A stretch of DNA of 64,000 nt. It comes from Hyphomicrobiaceae bacterium (lineage in GTDB: Bacteria; Pseudomonadota; Alphaproteobacteria; Rhizobiales; Hyphomicrobiaceae). Position numbers and translations under genes: made by a program. The notes under the pieces were generated by a model. The model saw only the letters and a list, made by a program, of their open reading frames with translations. It was not told where the DNA came from and searched no databases. The stretch is from NCBI GenBank assembly GCA_025351355.1, contig JANXWC010000074.1, positions 1 through 64,000 of the forward strand. Reading direction: 5' to 3'. This document shows positions 45,953-55,568 of this stretch, piece by piece. Positions within the stretch are counted from its first letter, which is position 1; each line of letters starts with the position of its first letter.

Positions 45953-47968
45953 TCAGTGTGCTGCGGCGGCGGAACCGCCGAGATAGGCTTCGATGACCCG
46001 CGGGTCGGCCTGCACGGCGGCGGGCACGCCCTCGGCGATCTTCTGGCCGAAGTCGAGCACGGTGACGATATCGGAGATCGACATCACCACGTCCATGTGG
46101 TGCTCGATCAGGATCACGGTGATGCCGTGCGCCTTGATCTTCTTGATGATCTCGATCAGCTCTTTGATATCGGGCGCCGTCAGACCTGCCGCCGGCTCGT
46201 CGAGCAGCAGCAGTTGCGGATCAAGCGCCAGCGCGCGGCCGATCTCGAGCAGGCGCATCTTGCCGTAGGGCAGGTTGCGCGCTTCCTCGTTGGCGAGGCT
46301 TTCGAGACCGACGAACTGCAGGATGGAGATGGCACGCTGACGCGCGTCGCGTTCCTCACGCTTGGCATTGGGCAGCCCGAGCGCAACAGCCGGCACGCCG
46401 CTGGTAAAACTGTGATGCAGGCCAACCATCACGTTCTCGGCACACGTCAGTTCCGAAAACAGCTGTACGTTCTGGAACGTACGGGCGATACCGGCGTCGG
46501 CAATTTCGGGCGATTTCATGCCGGCGATCTTGGTGCCGCCGAACGAGATGTCGCCCGCCGTCGGAATATAGATGCCAGTCAGTACGTTCATCATCGTACT
46601 TTTGCCGGACCCGTTAGGTCCGATCAGGCCGTGGATGGTGCCACGCTTGATGTCGAGATCGACCTCGTTCAGCGCTTTCAATCCGCCGAACTGCATGAGG
46701 ATTTTCTTGGCATCCAGCAGCGTTGCGCCCGCAGCAACCGTATTGCTACCGGCAGCTTGTCCCCATACCTTCGATTGATCGGCCTGAGCAGTAACCTTGG
46801 CGTGCTTCTGCACCAGGTCCGGCGCGATGGCGCCGACCAACTGCTTGAGGTAACCGACGATGCCGTCCGGCAGGTAATAGACGACGAACAGGATCATCAG
46901 GCCATAGATGGTCAACTTGTAGTCGACGATCTTGTCGAGCGAGAGCACCAGTGAGAACGCGAACATCGCGAGGCATAGCACAACTGGAATTGATGTTGCT
47001 TTCCACCGCGCGGGATCACGTTTGATCGCGAAACCGCCGGCCACCAAAGCGATCGCAGCAATCGCTGCGGCGGTATAGCGGAACAGCGTCAGGTCGGATA
47101 GGATGTTCGGCAGGAACACCACGATGCCAGCACCGAGGATGGGGCCCAGGCGCGACTTGCGGCCGCCCATAGCGACGGCGAGCAGGAATTCCACGGACGT
47201 GGAAAATCCAAACGCTTCCGGCGCGATGTACTGGCGGAAGTACGCATAGAGCGCACCGGCAAGGCCGGCGAATCCGGCACTCAGTACGAACGCCAGCACC
47301 TTGTGCTTGTAGACGCTGACGCCCATGCAATCGCATGCGATCGGACTGTCGCGCAGGGCTTCGAACGCGCGTCCGTAACGCGAGGCGATAAGCCGGTTGA
47401 TGACGACGATGGTGCCCACCAGGGCGATGGCCGTGACGTAGTAATATTCGACCTCTTTCATGCGCTTCAGCGAGATCTCGATCCAATCGCGGATGTCGAG
47501 GAAGATAGGTGTCTTGAACTCGATGCCGAGGGGGCCATTGGTGAGGTTCAAGTGCCCGGTCCAGGCGCCGAGATCGGTCATCTCATTGATCAGCGTCATG
47601 ACGATGGTGCCGAAGGCGAGGGTCACCATTGACAGGTAAGGACCCGTCACCTTCAAGGCCGGCAGCGCCAGCAGCGCGCCGAACAGCGATGTGACGACGA
47701 TGGCCACGGGCAGCGCAACCCAGAAACCGAGCCCGAAGTGAATCCACATCAGGCCCGCGGAGTAGGCGCCAAGGCCGAACAGCGCGGCGTGTCCGATCGA
47801 CACCTCGCCAGTGTAGCCGAACACGATGTCGAGGCCGAGCGCGACGATCGAGTAGATGACGATCGTAGTGATCAGCGGCAAATAATAGGACGACGTGATC
47901 ACCCACGGCAGGGCCGCAAGCGCCGCCAGGAAGATCAACCACGTCGCGGATTTGAGGGCGCTGCTCAT
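45953..47968 (-). CDS. LivM-LivG fusion: permease plus ATP-binding domain
   Basis: Residues 1-340 form a LivM-type permease with several membrane helices and the FGYTGEVSIGHAALFGLGAY motif; after about 60 residues including a further hydrophobic stretch and a linker, residues 415-671 form a LivG-type ATPase with Walker A GPNGSGKST, signature LPYGKMRLLEIGRAL and Walker B LLLDEPAAGLT. The fusion replaces the two separate genes of enteric bacteria. Confidence 0.95.
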   Translation of the reverse strand: MSSALKSATWLIFLAALAALPWVITSSYYLPLITTIVIYSIVALGLDIVFGYTGEVSIGHAALFGLGAYSAGLMWIHFGLGFWVALPVAIVVTSLFGALLALPALKVTGPYLSMVTLAFGTIVMTLINEMTDLGAWTGHLNLTNGPLGIEFKTPIFLDIRDWIEISLKRMKEVEYYYVTAIALVGTIVVINRLIASRYGRAFEALRDSPIACDCMGVSVYKHKVLAFVLSAGFAGLAGALYAYFRQYIAPEAFGFSTSVEFLLAVAMGGRKSRLGPILGAGIVVFLPNILSDLTLFRYTAAAIAAIALVAGGFAIKRDPARWKATSIPVVLCLAMFAFSLVLSLDKIVDYKLTIYGLMILFVVYYLPDGIVGYLKQLVGAIAPDLVQKHAKVTAQADQSKVWGQAAGSNTVAAGATLLDAKKILMQFGGLKALNEVDLDIKRGTIHGLIGPNGSGKSTMMNVLTGIYIPTAGDISFGGTKIAGMKSPEIADAGIARTFQNVQLFSELTCAENVMVGLHHSFTSGVPAVALGLPNAKREERDARQRAISILQFVGLESLANEEARNLPYGKMRLLEIGRALALDPQLLLLDEPAAGLTAPDIKELIEIIKKIKAHGITVILIEHHMDVVMSISDIVTVLDFGQKIAEGVPAAVQADPRVIEAYLGGSAAAAH

Positions 47969-47972
47969 CGGC

Positions 47973-48872
47973 TCAGACCTTCTTGATTGCGGTCTTGCCG
48001 AAGAGGCCGGCAGGCTTGAACGAAAGCACCAGGAGCAGCAGGATCAATCCGGGCACGTCTTTGTAACCAGTATCGAAATAAAAGCCGGTCAGGCTTTCGG
48101 TGATGCCGAGGATCAGCCCGCCGACGACCACGCCGAGCCCGCTCGACAGTCCGCCGATGATGGCGACGGCGAACGCTTTGAGGCCGAGGGCCGCGCCCAT
48201 GTTAGCGCCGGTCAATGTAATCGGCGCGATCAGCACGCCGGCCAGCGCGGCACTCAGGGACGATAGCCCGTACGAGAAGGTAATGACCTGGCTGGTGTTG
48301 ATGCCCATCAGGCCAGCGGCGTCGCGGTCATTGGCGGTCGCAACGACGGCCTTGCCGTAGATCGAACGGCGATTGAACAGTTCGACACCAAGCATCATGG
48401 CCAGCGCGCCAAGCACGATGATGATTTCCATCAGCCGCACGTTGACGCCAAAGATAGTCAGCGGATTTTCCGAGACGGGCGACGGGAACTTGATCGGGTC
48501 CTTGCCCCAGATGTGCTCGGCCATGTTCTTGAAGATGATACCGAGGGCGATGGTGGCCATGATCCAGCCGGCTTCCGACTTGGTGCGGATCGCCTGGCGG
48601 ACGCCGAGCCATTCGACGACGGTGCCTTGCAGCATACCGAAGGCGAACACCACCGGTAGCGCGATCAGGTAGGCCCAGAGATTGCCGAGCGACACGCCGA
48701 TCAGGAAATTGACGGCGGTCAGGCCGACGAGTGCGCCAAGCGTGAGCGCTTCACCTTGGCCGAAATTCAAGGTTTTGGATGTCGAGAACGTCAGCTGATA
48801 GCCAAACGCGATCACACCGTAGATCATGCCGACGGAAATGCCGGACACGAGAATCTGAAAAAAGTTCTGCAC
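47973..48872 (-). CDS. livH: Branched-chain amino-acid ABC transporter permease LivH
   Basis: A 299-residue inner-membrane permease. It starts at GTG 48872 (VQNFFQILVSGISVGMIYG), with GGGGGGA upstream; the longer frame to 48935 has an unlikely N-terminus. FGQGEALTLGALVG and GLSSGLGVVVGGLILG are LivH-like. Confidence 0.94.
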   Translation of the reverse strand: MQNFFQILVSGISVGMIYGVIAFGYQLTFSTSKTLNFGQGEALTLGALVGLTAVNFLIGVSLGNLWAYLIALPVVFAFGMLQGTVVEWLGVRQAIRTKSEAGWIMATIALGIIFKNMAEHIWGKDPIKFPSPVSENPLTIFGVNVRLMEIIIVLGALAMMLGVELFNRRSIYGKAVVATANDRDAAGLMGINTSQVITFSYGLSSLSAALAGVLIAPITLTGANMGAALGLKAFAVAIIGGLSSGLGVVVGGLILGITESLTGFYFDTGYKDVPGLILLLLVLSFKPAGLFGKTAIKKV

Positions 48873-49026
48873 GCACGTCCCCCCGGACAAGTGAGGCATT
48901 AGGCAAATACGCGGCATAGGTTGGGCTGGCGACAATTCGGCGCGTAACCCAACAACCGCAAGCGCTGTGCCTGCATTGTCGGGTTGCCGCGGTGAAGAGC
49001 AACCTAACCCAACCTACAATCAGAAC

Positions 49027-50229
49027 TTAAGACTTCGGCTTCACGCGCAAAGCGTTGGCGCCCTCGAGATCGGCGGGATTAGCGGGGACCACGCGGCCAC
49101 CCTTGACGGTGCCGAGCACGGGGATGTTGGCGGTGATCGCCTCGTGGTCGGTGGCGGAAAAGGGGTGATCATAGTTGGTGACCACGCCTTCCAGCTTCTT
49201 GTCGAGATTTTCCAGCGCTTCACGGATCTTCTTGCCGTCCGTGGATTTGGCCTGTTCGATCGCTGCGGCAAGCAGCAGGACCGAGTCGTAACCCTGGGCT
49301 GCCGAGACGGGCGACGGGATGCGGTCGACCTTGTAGGCGGCCTGATAGGCGTCGATGAAGGCTTTGCGCTTCGGCGTCGACGGTGTCTGGATGAAAGTCT
49401 GTGGCATCAGCACACCCTCACCATTGGCGCCGGCAGCGTCGATGAAGCTGGCCATCGACAGTGTCCACGAGCCCATCACCGGCACTTTCCAGCCGAGTTT
49501 GACGACGGAATTGACGGTCTGCGCCAGCTCCGGCCCGATTGCGTAGGTCAGCACGACGTCGGCGCCGGCATCTTTTGCACGCAGGGCCTGGGCGGTCATG
49601 TCGGTGTCGCCGATGTTGAACTTCTCGACGGCCACCGGCTTGATACCGAGTGCTGCAAGTGCCTTTTCGAGATCGGCCTTGCCGAGCTGGCCGTAGTTGG
49701 TGCTGTCGGCGATGATGGCGGGCTTGGAGAAGCCGGCTTTCTTGACCGCATCGGCGACCATCGCGGACTGAATGCTGTCGTTGGCCGAGTTGCGGAAGAT
49801 GTAGTTGGCCTTGTGCTCCGGCTGCATAAATTGCTTGGTGACAAGCGTGCCGGTGGCGACGTTGTTCATGACCGGTATTTCAGCTTCCTGATAGAAGCGT
49901 TGGGCGGCGAGCGACACGCCGGTGTTGATGAAACCCACCGTGGCGATCACATTTTCCTTGTTGATCAGCTCCTGGGCGATCTGGACGCCGAGTTCGTTCT
50001 TGGCCTCGTCGTCGCGTTCGACGAGCTGGATCTGCTTGCCGAGCACGCCGCCGGCTTTGTTTATTTCTGCAGCGGCCAACTTGGCGCCGTCGCGCATGCT
50101 GACACCCATGGCCGCGGAGCCGCCCGTCATCGGGCCGCTGAGTCCAATTTTGATTGTCTGCTGTGCATACGCGGTGCTGCCCAGCAATGCGCTGAGCGCG
50201 ACCGCAAGAATTCCCTTTTTGATCAGCAT
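49027..50229 (-). CDS. livJ: Branched-chain amino-acid-type ABC substrate-binding protein
   Basis: A Leu/Ile/Val-type periplasmic binding protein of 400 residues. Sec signal MLIKKGILAVALSALLG with cleavage after AYA; then IKIGLSGPMTGGSAAMG, AAAEINKAGGVLGKQI and GVVTNYDHPFSATDHEA in the order seen in this family. First gene of the livJ-livH-livMG-livF run; 154 bases separate it from livH. Actual ligand may differ (aromatic acids are common cargo in this family). Confidence 0.93.
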   Translation of the reverse strand: MLIKKGILAVALSALLGSTAYAQQTIKIGLSGPMTGGSAAMGVSMRDGAKLAAAEINKAGGVLGKQIQLVERDDEAKNELGVQIAQELINKENVIATVGFINTGVSLAAQRFYQEAEIPVMNNVATGTLVTKQFMQPEHKANYIFRNSANDSIQSAMVADAVKKAGFSKPAIIADSTNYGQLGKADLEKALAALGIKPVAVEKFNIGDTDMTAQALRAKDAGADVVLTYAIGPELAQTVNSVVKLGWKVPVMGSWTLSMASFIDAAGANGEGVLMPQTFIQTPSTPKRKAFIDAYQAAYKVDRIPSPVSAAQGYDSVLLLAAAIEQAKSTDGKKIREALENLDKKLEGVVTNYDHPFSATDHEAITANIPVLGTVKGGRVVPANPADLEGANALRVKPKS

Positions 50230-50391
50230 ATTTCGTCCCTTTGGTTCGGCTAGCGCGCCGTTCGCGAAGTATTTTTATCTGTGCGCGACCCCGCGCGGCG
50301 ATGACTGGTATGCCAACGCGCGCAAAGAGTCCATCGTGTTCAAACGTATTAAGACTTTAGCGCGGCAAATGGCCATCGGTGCCGATCGCGG

Positions 50392-51630
50392 TCATACTTC
50401 CTCGGGCGGTTTGACGTGTTGGAAGGCCCATAACAGTGCCAAATCGTAAACGATCTTCAACACGCCGCAGATCACCAGCGGCCAAGCATTGTGGCCTGCT
50501 GCGAACATGGCGCCGGCGATGGCCGGGCTGAAGGCGCTGGCCAGGCTGCGGGGCACGGACGTGACGCTGGCCGCCGCCGGTCGCTCGGGCGGTGTCACGA
50601 CGGCCATGACATAGGACGAGCGCGCCGGCACGTCCATTTGCGAAAGCGCCGAGCGGATTAGTAACAGTGCCAGCGCCACTGTCAGATTGGGCACCACGGC
50701 TGCCAGGATCAGGCACAGGCTGGCCGGGATGTGCGTGTAAACCATCGTGTTGACCAGACCGATACGCGCCGACAGCCAGGCAGCAACCGGGAACGAGAAT
50801 GCCGACAGCACACCCGACCAGAAGAAGAACAATCCCGCCGCGGCCAGCGACAGCCCGAACTTGTTAAATAACCACAAGGCGATCAGCGATTGCACGGCAA
50901 AGCCGCCGGCGAACGAGTCGACGGAAAACAGTGCGGCCAATTTGTAGACGATGGCGCGGGAAGGCCCGAGCATGGCTGGCGGTGAGTCGGGGCGCTGGTT
51001 TTGGGCGCGCGGCAACTGCGCATAAACCACGCCGCCGAGGACGCCGAGCACCGCATAGACCACAAACATGGCCTTGAGGGCCGCGAGCGGCTCAACGCCG
51101 AATGCCGTCAGATACTGTGGGCCGGCAGCAGCGAGCGCGCCAACCGCGGCGGCCAGCGAGCCGATCAAGCTGTAGCGGGCAAACATGCTGGTGCGCTGAC
51201 TATCCGGGACCGCATGCGACAGCAACGCATGTTCAAGCGGCACGAAGATGCTGACGGTGCCGGCGGAGGGATTGATGGTACCGACAAACGCGATCAGCAG
51301 GATCAGGCCGATGGCCGTCGATGTCGCAAAGGCAATGCCGGTTGCGGTCATCAGCACCGCGGCGGCGATGAGCAGCAGGCGTTGGTCTATTTTAGCGCCG
51401 AACCAACCGACGATAAGTGTCGCCAACGCCGACCCGAGTAGGGCCAGAGTTGCGAAAAGCCCGATCTCGAAAGGCCCCATGCCAGAAGTTGTCAGATACA
51501 CCGGCAGCAGCACCGCGCTGAAGCCATCACCGAAATCACGCAGGGCGCGCGCGACATAAATTTTTTGTGTCGTGGCGTTGCCGGCTTTGCCGGCGCTGGC
51601 GTCGGCAGAGGATATGGGAGCTTGGTTCAT
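50392..51630 (-). CDS. Major facilitator superfamily transporter
   Basis: 412 residues with about twelve hydrophobic segments and a long central loop (RAQNQRPDSPP). RALRDFGDGFSAVLLPVYL and ARSSYVMAVVTPPERPAAAS resemble multidrug/efflux-type members. ATG 51630 overlaps the EamA gene stop (ATGA). Cargo unknown. Confidence 0.88.
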   Translation of the reverse strand: MNQAPISSADASAGKAGNATTQKIYVARALRDFGDGFSAVLLPVYLTTSGMGPFEIGLFATLALLGSALATLIVGWFGAKIDQRLLLIAAAVLMTATGIAFATSTAIGLILLIAFVGTINPSAGTVSIFVPLEHALLSHAVPDSQRTSMFARYSLIGSLAAAVGALAAAGPQYLTAFGVEPLAALKAMFVVYAVLGVLGGVVYAQLPRAQNQRPDSPPAMLGPSRAIVYKLAALFSVDSFAGGFAVQSLIALWLFNKFGLSLAAAGLFFFWSGVLSAFSFPVAAWLSARIGLVNTMVYTHIPASLCLILAAVVPNLTVALALLLIRSALSQMDVPARSSYVMAVVTPPERPAAASVTSVPRSLASAFSPAIAGAMFAAGHNAWPLVICGVLKIVYDLALLWAFQHVKPPEEV

Positions 51631-52589
51631 TCGGCGGCGATCGGGGTTGGTCCCGCGGCGGCCGCGCGCACGGCACCAGCTTGGCTGATCCGCTCCCGGT
51701 TCCAGGCGTAAATGCCCGAGGCAATGATGATTGTTGCGCCGGCCCAGGTCCACGCATTCGGCACCGCACCGAACAGCAGATAGCCGACCACCACGGCCCA
51801 CACGAACATGGTGTAGCTGTAGGGTTGCAAAACGGACGGCTGCGTCAGGCTGAGCGCGCGGATGAGTGCCATATGCGCGATGCTGCCGAGCAACGCGATC
51901 GCCGCGAGCAACGCCCACTCGCTCCCGCTCGGCCACAGCCACGCGGCAGGCCCGACCAGCGATGTTGCCAGCATGCCGACCACGGCAGTCCACAGCGATG
52001 TCGTGTCGCTGCTATCGGCGCGCGCGCACAAGCGGACCATGATTTGATAAAAGGCCCACAGGGTCGCGGCGAATAGCGCAATCAGCGCCGCCGGTTCGAC
52101 CTTGGCGAAGCCAGGCCTGACGATCAGCAGTACGCCGGCAAACCCCGCGAGGACAGCCATCCAGCGTCGCCAGCCGACCTTTTCGCCGAGCAGCGGCACC
52201 GACAGCGCGACGACCGCCAACGGCGACAAGGCGGCAATAGCGTGCACGTCGGCGAGCGGCATCAGCGTGAACGCCAGCATGAACATGCCGCCTTCGACGA
52301 CCAGCAGCAGCGCGCGTGCCAGTTGCAGCCAGGGCCGATGACTATGGATCAGCGCGCGCAGCGGCAGTCCACGCGCGGTGAGCAGCCCCAACATCAAAGC
52401 GCTGAACACGAGACTGCGCACCCACAGGATTTGCGGGATCGGCAGCGTGTGCGACAGAATTTTTGTCAGTCCATCCATCAGCGCAAACGACAGCGTGGAC
52501 GCCAGCAGCAGGCCGATGGCCATTGCTGAACTGCCGGCGGGCGCGTTGCTGGGAACTGGGCGGGGCACTGGCGCTGGAATTCGTTTCAT
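51627..52589 (-). CDS. EamA/DMT-family transporter
   Basis: 320 residues, ten hydrophobic segments in two repeated EamA halves (MDGLTKILSHTLP start of the first, MLATSLVGPAAW start of the second). ATG 52589; an inner ATG at residue 23 is possible. Metabolite exporter of unknown substrate, coupled to the MFS gene. Confidence 0.88.
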   Translation of the reverse strand: MKRIPAPVPRPVPSNAPAGSSAMAIGLLLASTLSFALMDGLTKILSHTLPIPQILWVRSLVFSALMLGLLTARGLPLRALIHSHRPWLQLARALLLVVEGGMFMLAFTLMPLADVHAIAALSPLAVVALSVPLLGEKVGWRRWMAVLAGFAGVLLIVRPGFAKVEPAALIALFAATLWAFYQIMVRLCARADSSDTTSLWTAVVGMLATSLVGPAAWLWPSGSEWALLAAIALLGSIAHMALIRALSLTQPSVLQPYSYTMFVWAVVVGYLLFGAVPNAWTWAGATIIIASGIYAWNRERISQAGAVRAAAAGPTPIAAE

Positions 52590-52674
52590 TACAACATTAA
52601 CGTGTGCGCACCGGCATTTGCACATGGCGGAATGCAGACGCGGTGCGGCCCGATCGCTAAGCGACGGCTTAGCC

Positions 52675-53631
52675 TCAGACCTCACCCTTGATGAAGCTGT
52701 CGAGCAAAGCACAGGCGATGGCCTGTTTGCCCGGCACCCACCATTTCTCCGGATGTTTCCCTGCGGCCATCAGCGCGACCTCCTCGCGGGTAAACCAACG
52801 CGCTTCCTCGATCTCGTCGGGATTGATGACGATGGCGGTGGTTTTGGCGTAGCCGACGCAGCCGATCATCAGCGAGTGCGGAAACGGCCACGGCTGCGTC
52901 GAATGAAACTTGACCTCGCCCACTTCGATGCCGGCCTCCTCGTGCACTTCGCGCTGCACGGCGTGTTCGATGTCCTCGCCATATTCGATGAAGCCGGCGA
53001 GCGTGGAATACATCTTCGGCTGCTTGGCAAAACGCGCTTCGTGACCGAGCAGGCAGCGGCCACCAGCCTTGTCGATCACCAGCATGATGACGACAGGATC
53101 TGTACGCGGGAAGTGTTCAAGGCCGCACGCCCAGCACTTGCGCCGCCAACCGCCGTCCTTGACCAGCGTGGTGCCACCGCAGCGGCCGCAGCAGCGCGCA
53201 TTCTCGTGCCACTGCACCAGCGACTTGGCCTGGCCGACGAGCGACAGATCTTCCGGCGACATGATGCCCTGCATGGCCAGCGTGCGGAGATCGACGACGG
53301 GGCGGAGAAATTCCAGGGCGCCCGGGGCATGGCTGGTGCGATGCTCGGTGACGCCGAGGGCGAAGCGGGCGGCGCCCGATTGCCGGTCGACACCCAGGAA
53401 CAGCAGTTCTTCCGGCGCGAACGGCAAGCCGGCCATCTTGAGGTCGTCCTGCGACAGCCAGCGGATGCGCGCGTCGGTGCGCTCCTTGTTGGAAAAAATA
53501 ACCGGCTTCTGGTCGGCAAGCACGAGAATGCGGGCATCAGGCCGCGCCAGCAGGGCCGCCAGATAAGTCTCGTCGGAGCGTTTCAAGCCTTGCCGGTCGA
53601 GGACGGTCGTGGTGCCGATGGTCGGTGTCAT
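52675..53631 (-). CDS. nudC: NAD+ diphosphatase / NAD-cap decapping Nudix hydrolase
   Basis: 318 residues. Zinc ribbon CGRCGG ... KCWACG (C-x2-C pair twice), Nudix box GFIEYGEDIEHAVQREVHEEAGI (G-x5-E-x7-REVxEExGI form), and the NADH-pyrophosphatase motif TQPWPFPHS. ATG 53631. Hydrolyses NAD(H) or removes NAD caps from RNA. Confidence 0.95.
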   Translation of the reverse strand: MTPTIGTTTVLDRQGLKRSDETYLAALLARPDARILVLADQKPVIFSNKERTDARIRWLSQDDLKMAGLPFAPEELLFLGVDRQSGAARFALGVTEHRTSHAPGALEFLRPVVDLRTLAMQGIMSPEDLSLVGQAKSLVQWHENARCCGRCGGTTLVKDGGWRRKCWACGLEHFPRTDPVVIMLVIDKAGGRCLLGHEARFAKQPKMYSTLAGFIEYGEDIEHAVQREVHEEAGIEVGEVKFHSTQPWPFPHSLMIGCVGYAKTTAIVINPDEIEEARWFTREEVALMAAGKHPEKWWVPGKQAIACALLDSFIKGEV

Positions 53632-53881
53632 GCAGGCCTCTTGATCGGGGTAGGGCCGGGGCTGAGCCGCCGGCACAGGGCAACGCGCCCGGCGCAAATC
53701 ACTGGACCCCTAAAGATCATAGCGCAGGCCGGGGCGCAACGCCGCTCGTTTGCACATGCGGCATGCCGGAGTGCCGGGGTAGGCGGCGGAAGGGGCGTCC
53801 CCGAAATCGACGCATGAATTGATTGAAGCATATGTCTCATCAAGCGGGTTGCAGTTTGGGCTTCGCGACGATACATAGATT

Positions 53882-53973
53882 GCCGGGCTGGTGCGGACGG
53901 ATCCCTCGCCAACCGGGTCAGGTCCGGAAGGAAGCAGCCCCAACGAGCCAGAGCCGGGTCGTGCCAGCCTTTT
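53882..53973 (+). ncRNA. ffs: Signal recognition particle 4.5S RNA
   Basis: The conserved apical motif GGTCAGGTCCGGAAGGAAGC lies at 53926-53945. The ends pair as a rod: GGCTGG (53886-53891) with CCAGCC (53964-53969), and the run TTTT (53970-53973) ends the transcript. It is the only functional RNA gene in the window and lies upstream of dnaX, its usual alphaproteobacterial neighbour. Confidence 0.95.
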
Positions 53974-54117
53974 CAATCATTTCGCGCAGTTGCCCGGCTC
54001 GTTTCGCGGTAGCCATTGGCAAGCCCGCTCCCAGTCCGGTTTTGGGCGACGTGCGACCGTGATGGGGCGTCGAATCAGTCGCTTGCCCTTCGACAGCTTC
54101 CTGGATACCGTATCTGC

Positions 54118-55338
54118 ATGGCCGCCTCGAATGACACCGAAACGCCAATCGTCGAGCCAAACCCATCCGGCGATAGCCCCGACACCGGGATCCGTGCCCT
54201 GCAGGATCGCATTCGTCAGCAGGAACTGCTGGCGGAACTCGGCGTAACAGCACTGCAAGGGGCATCTTTAGATCAGTTGCTTACAGAAACGGCACGGTTG
54301 ACCGCAAAGGGCCTCCGCGTCGAGTTTTGCAAGATTCTGGAACATATCCCCTCCAGCAATCGGCTCCTGGTTCGTGCGGGCGTGGGCTGGGATGCTGGTG
54401 TCATTGGCGTGGCAAGCGTCGGCGCTGATCTTGAGTCACCAGCTGGTTTTGCATTGCGCACCGGCAAGCCCGTCATTTCAAATCATCTTGAGAACGAGGA
54501 ACGCTTCCGAACCTCGGACCTGCTCAAACAGCACGGCATCCGGCGCGCCATGAACGTCATTCTTCAGGGCGATGGCAAGCCGTTTGGCGTGCTCGAAGTG
54601 GATAGCCGCTCGCACGATGAATTTCTCGAATTCGACCTGGCCTTCCTGCAAGGCGCAGCAAACATTTTGGGGATGGCGATTGAGCGCGAGAGGCATGAAA
54701 GAAGGCTCACGGGCGCACTTGAAAAGCATCAGTTTTTGCTCAAGGAGATGAACCATCGGGTCAAGAATAGCCTGTCGATGGTGGCAAGCATGCTAAACCT
54801 GCAGGCGCGCGACCACGCCAACCCTGAATTGACGGGTCACTTAAGCGAGGCTGCAAATCGCATTGCGGCAATTGGAAAATTTTATGATCGGCTGAGTTAC
54901 GGGGCTGATGTCGAACGAATGGACATCGGCCAATACGTCTCAGCCATTTGCAAAGACTTGAATGAAAACGTCGGTCAGTGCGAAATCGTCACCGACCTTG
55001 TTGACGGCATTTTTGTGGAAACAGATCGGGCTATTGCCATTGCCTTGATTGTCAACGAGTTGATCACCAACGCGGCAAAGTACGCTTACTCGAATGAGGT
55101 TGGCGGGAAGATTTTTGTCAAAGTTGGTCGGGATAACCCTGATGCTTTTACAATTTCCGTGCGCGATGAAGGCGCTGGCTTGGCCCGAGACTTCGATCTT
55201 CACAAAGCGAAAGGACTGGGCATGCGAATTGTTGCGGCGTTTGCAAAACAGCTAAATGCCATTAGTGCTGTGCGGTCCCATGAAATTGGCGCAGAATTCG
55301 TCATCACCATTCCGCTGAATGCCGCGCCTTTATTATAG
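54118..55338 (+). CDS. GAF-domain sensor histidine kinase, HisKA_2 type
   Basis: An N-terminal GAF domain (about residues 40-190) is followed by a HisKA_2 dimerisation box with phospho-accepting His213 in KEMNHRVKNSLSMVASML and an ATPase domain: N box NELITNAAKYAY, G1 DEGAGL, G2 KGLGMRIV. No membrane segment, so it is cytoplasmic. No response regulator adjoins. It is inserted between ffs and dnaX. ATG 54118 (406 residues); a longer frame begins at 54016 but overlaps no ribosome site. Confidence 0.92.
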   Translation: MAASNDTETPIVEPNPSGDSPDTGIRALQDRIRQQELLAELGVTALQGASLDQLLTETARLTAKGLRVEFCKILEHIPSSNRLLVRAGVGWDAGVIGVASVGADLESPAGFALRTGKPVISNHLENEERFRTSDLLKQHGIRRAMNVILQGDGKPFGVLEVDSRSHDEFLEFDLAFLQGAANILGMAIERERHERRLTGALEKHQFLLKEMNHRVKNSLSMVASMLNLQARDHANPELTGHLSEAANRIAAIGKFYDRLSYGADVERMDIGQYVSAICKDLNENVGQCEIVTDLVDGIFVETDRAIAIALIVNELITNAAKYAYSNEVGGKIFVKVGRDNPDAFTISVRDEGAGLARDFDLHKAKGLGMRIVAAFAKQLNAISAVRSHEIGAEFVITIPLNAAPLL

Positions 55339-55568
55339 CCTTCGGTTGCAGGCGACTGCATGACAGATGCCGGCCACTGAGGGTCGGTGGGGCCGATGTG
55401 GCGGGTCGACGGCAGTTTTGCTTCGCAAGCGCCGAGCGCACGCGGAAGGTGCGCACGTCGTATTGCGGGTTTTTTCCCTGTGCGCGCGGGCTCGTCGCTA
55501 GCCCTTGTCCACCTTACGCTCCGCCCCCCATGTTGGCATGGCGGCAAAATACTGCTTAATGGCGCGCG
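55339..55568. other. Intergenic region upstream of dnaX
   Basis: No gene seen. The stretch probably holds the dnaX promoter. Confidence 0.4.

Noticed and set aside
52378-53817. 479-codon frame opposite nudC and the EamA gene
   Set aside because: Antisense shadow spanning two real genes and the gap between them.
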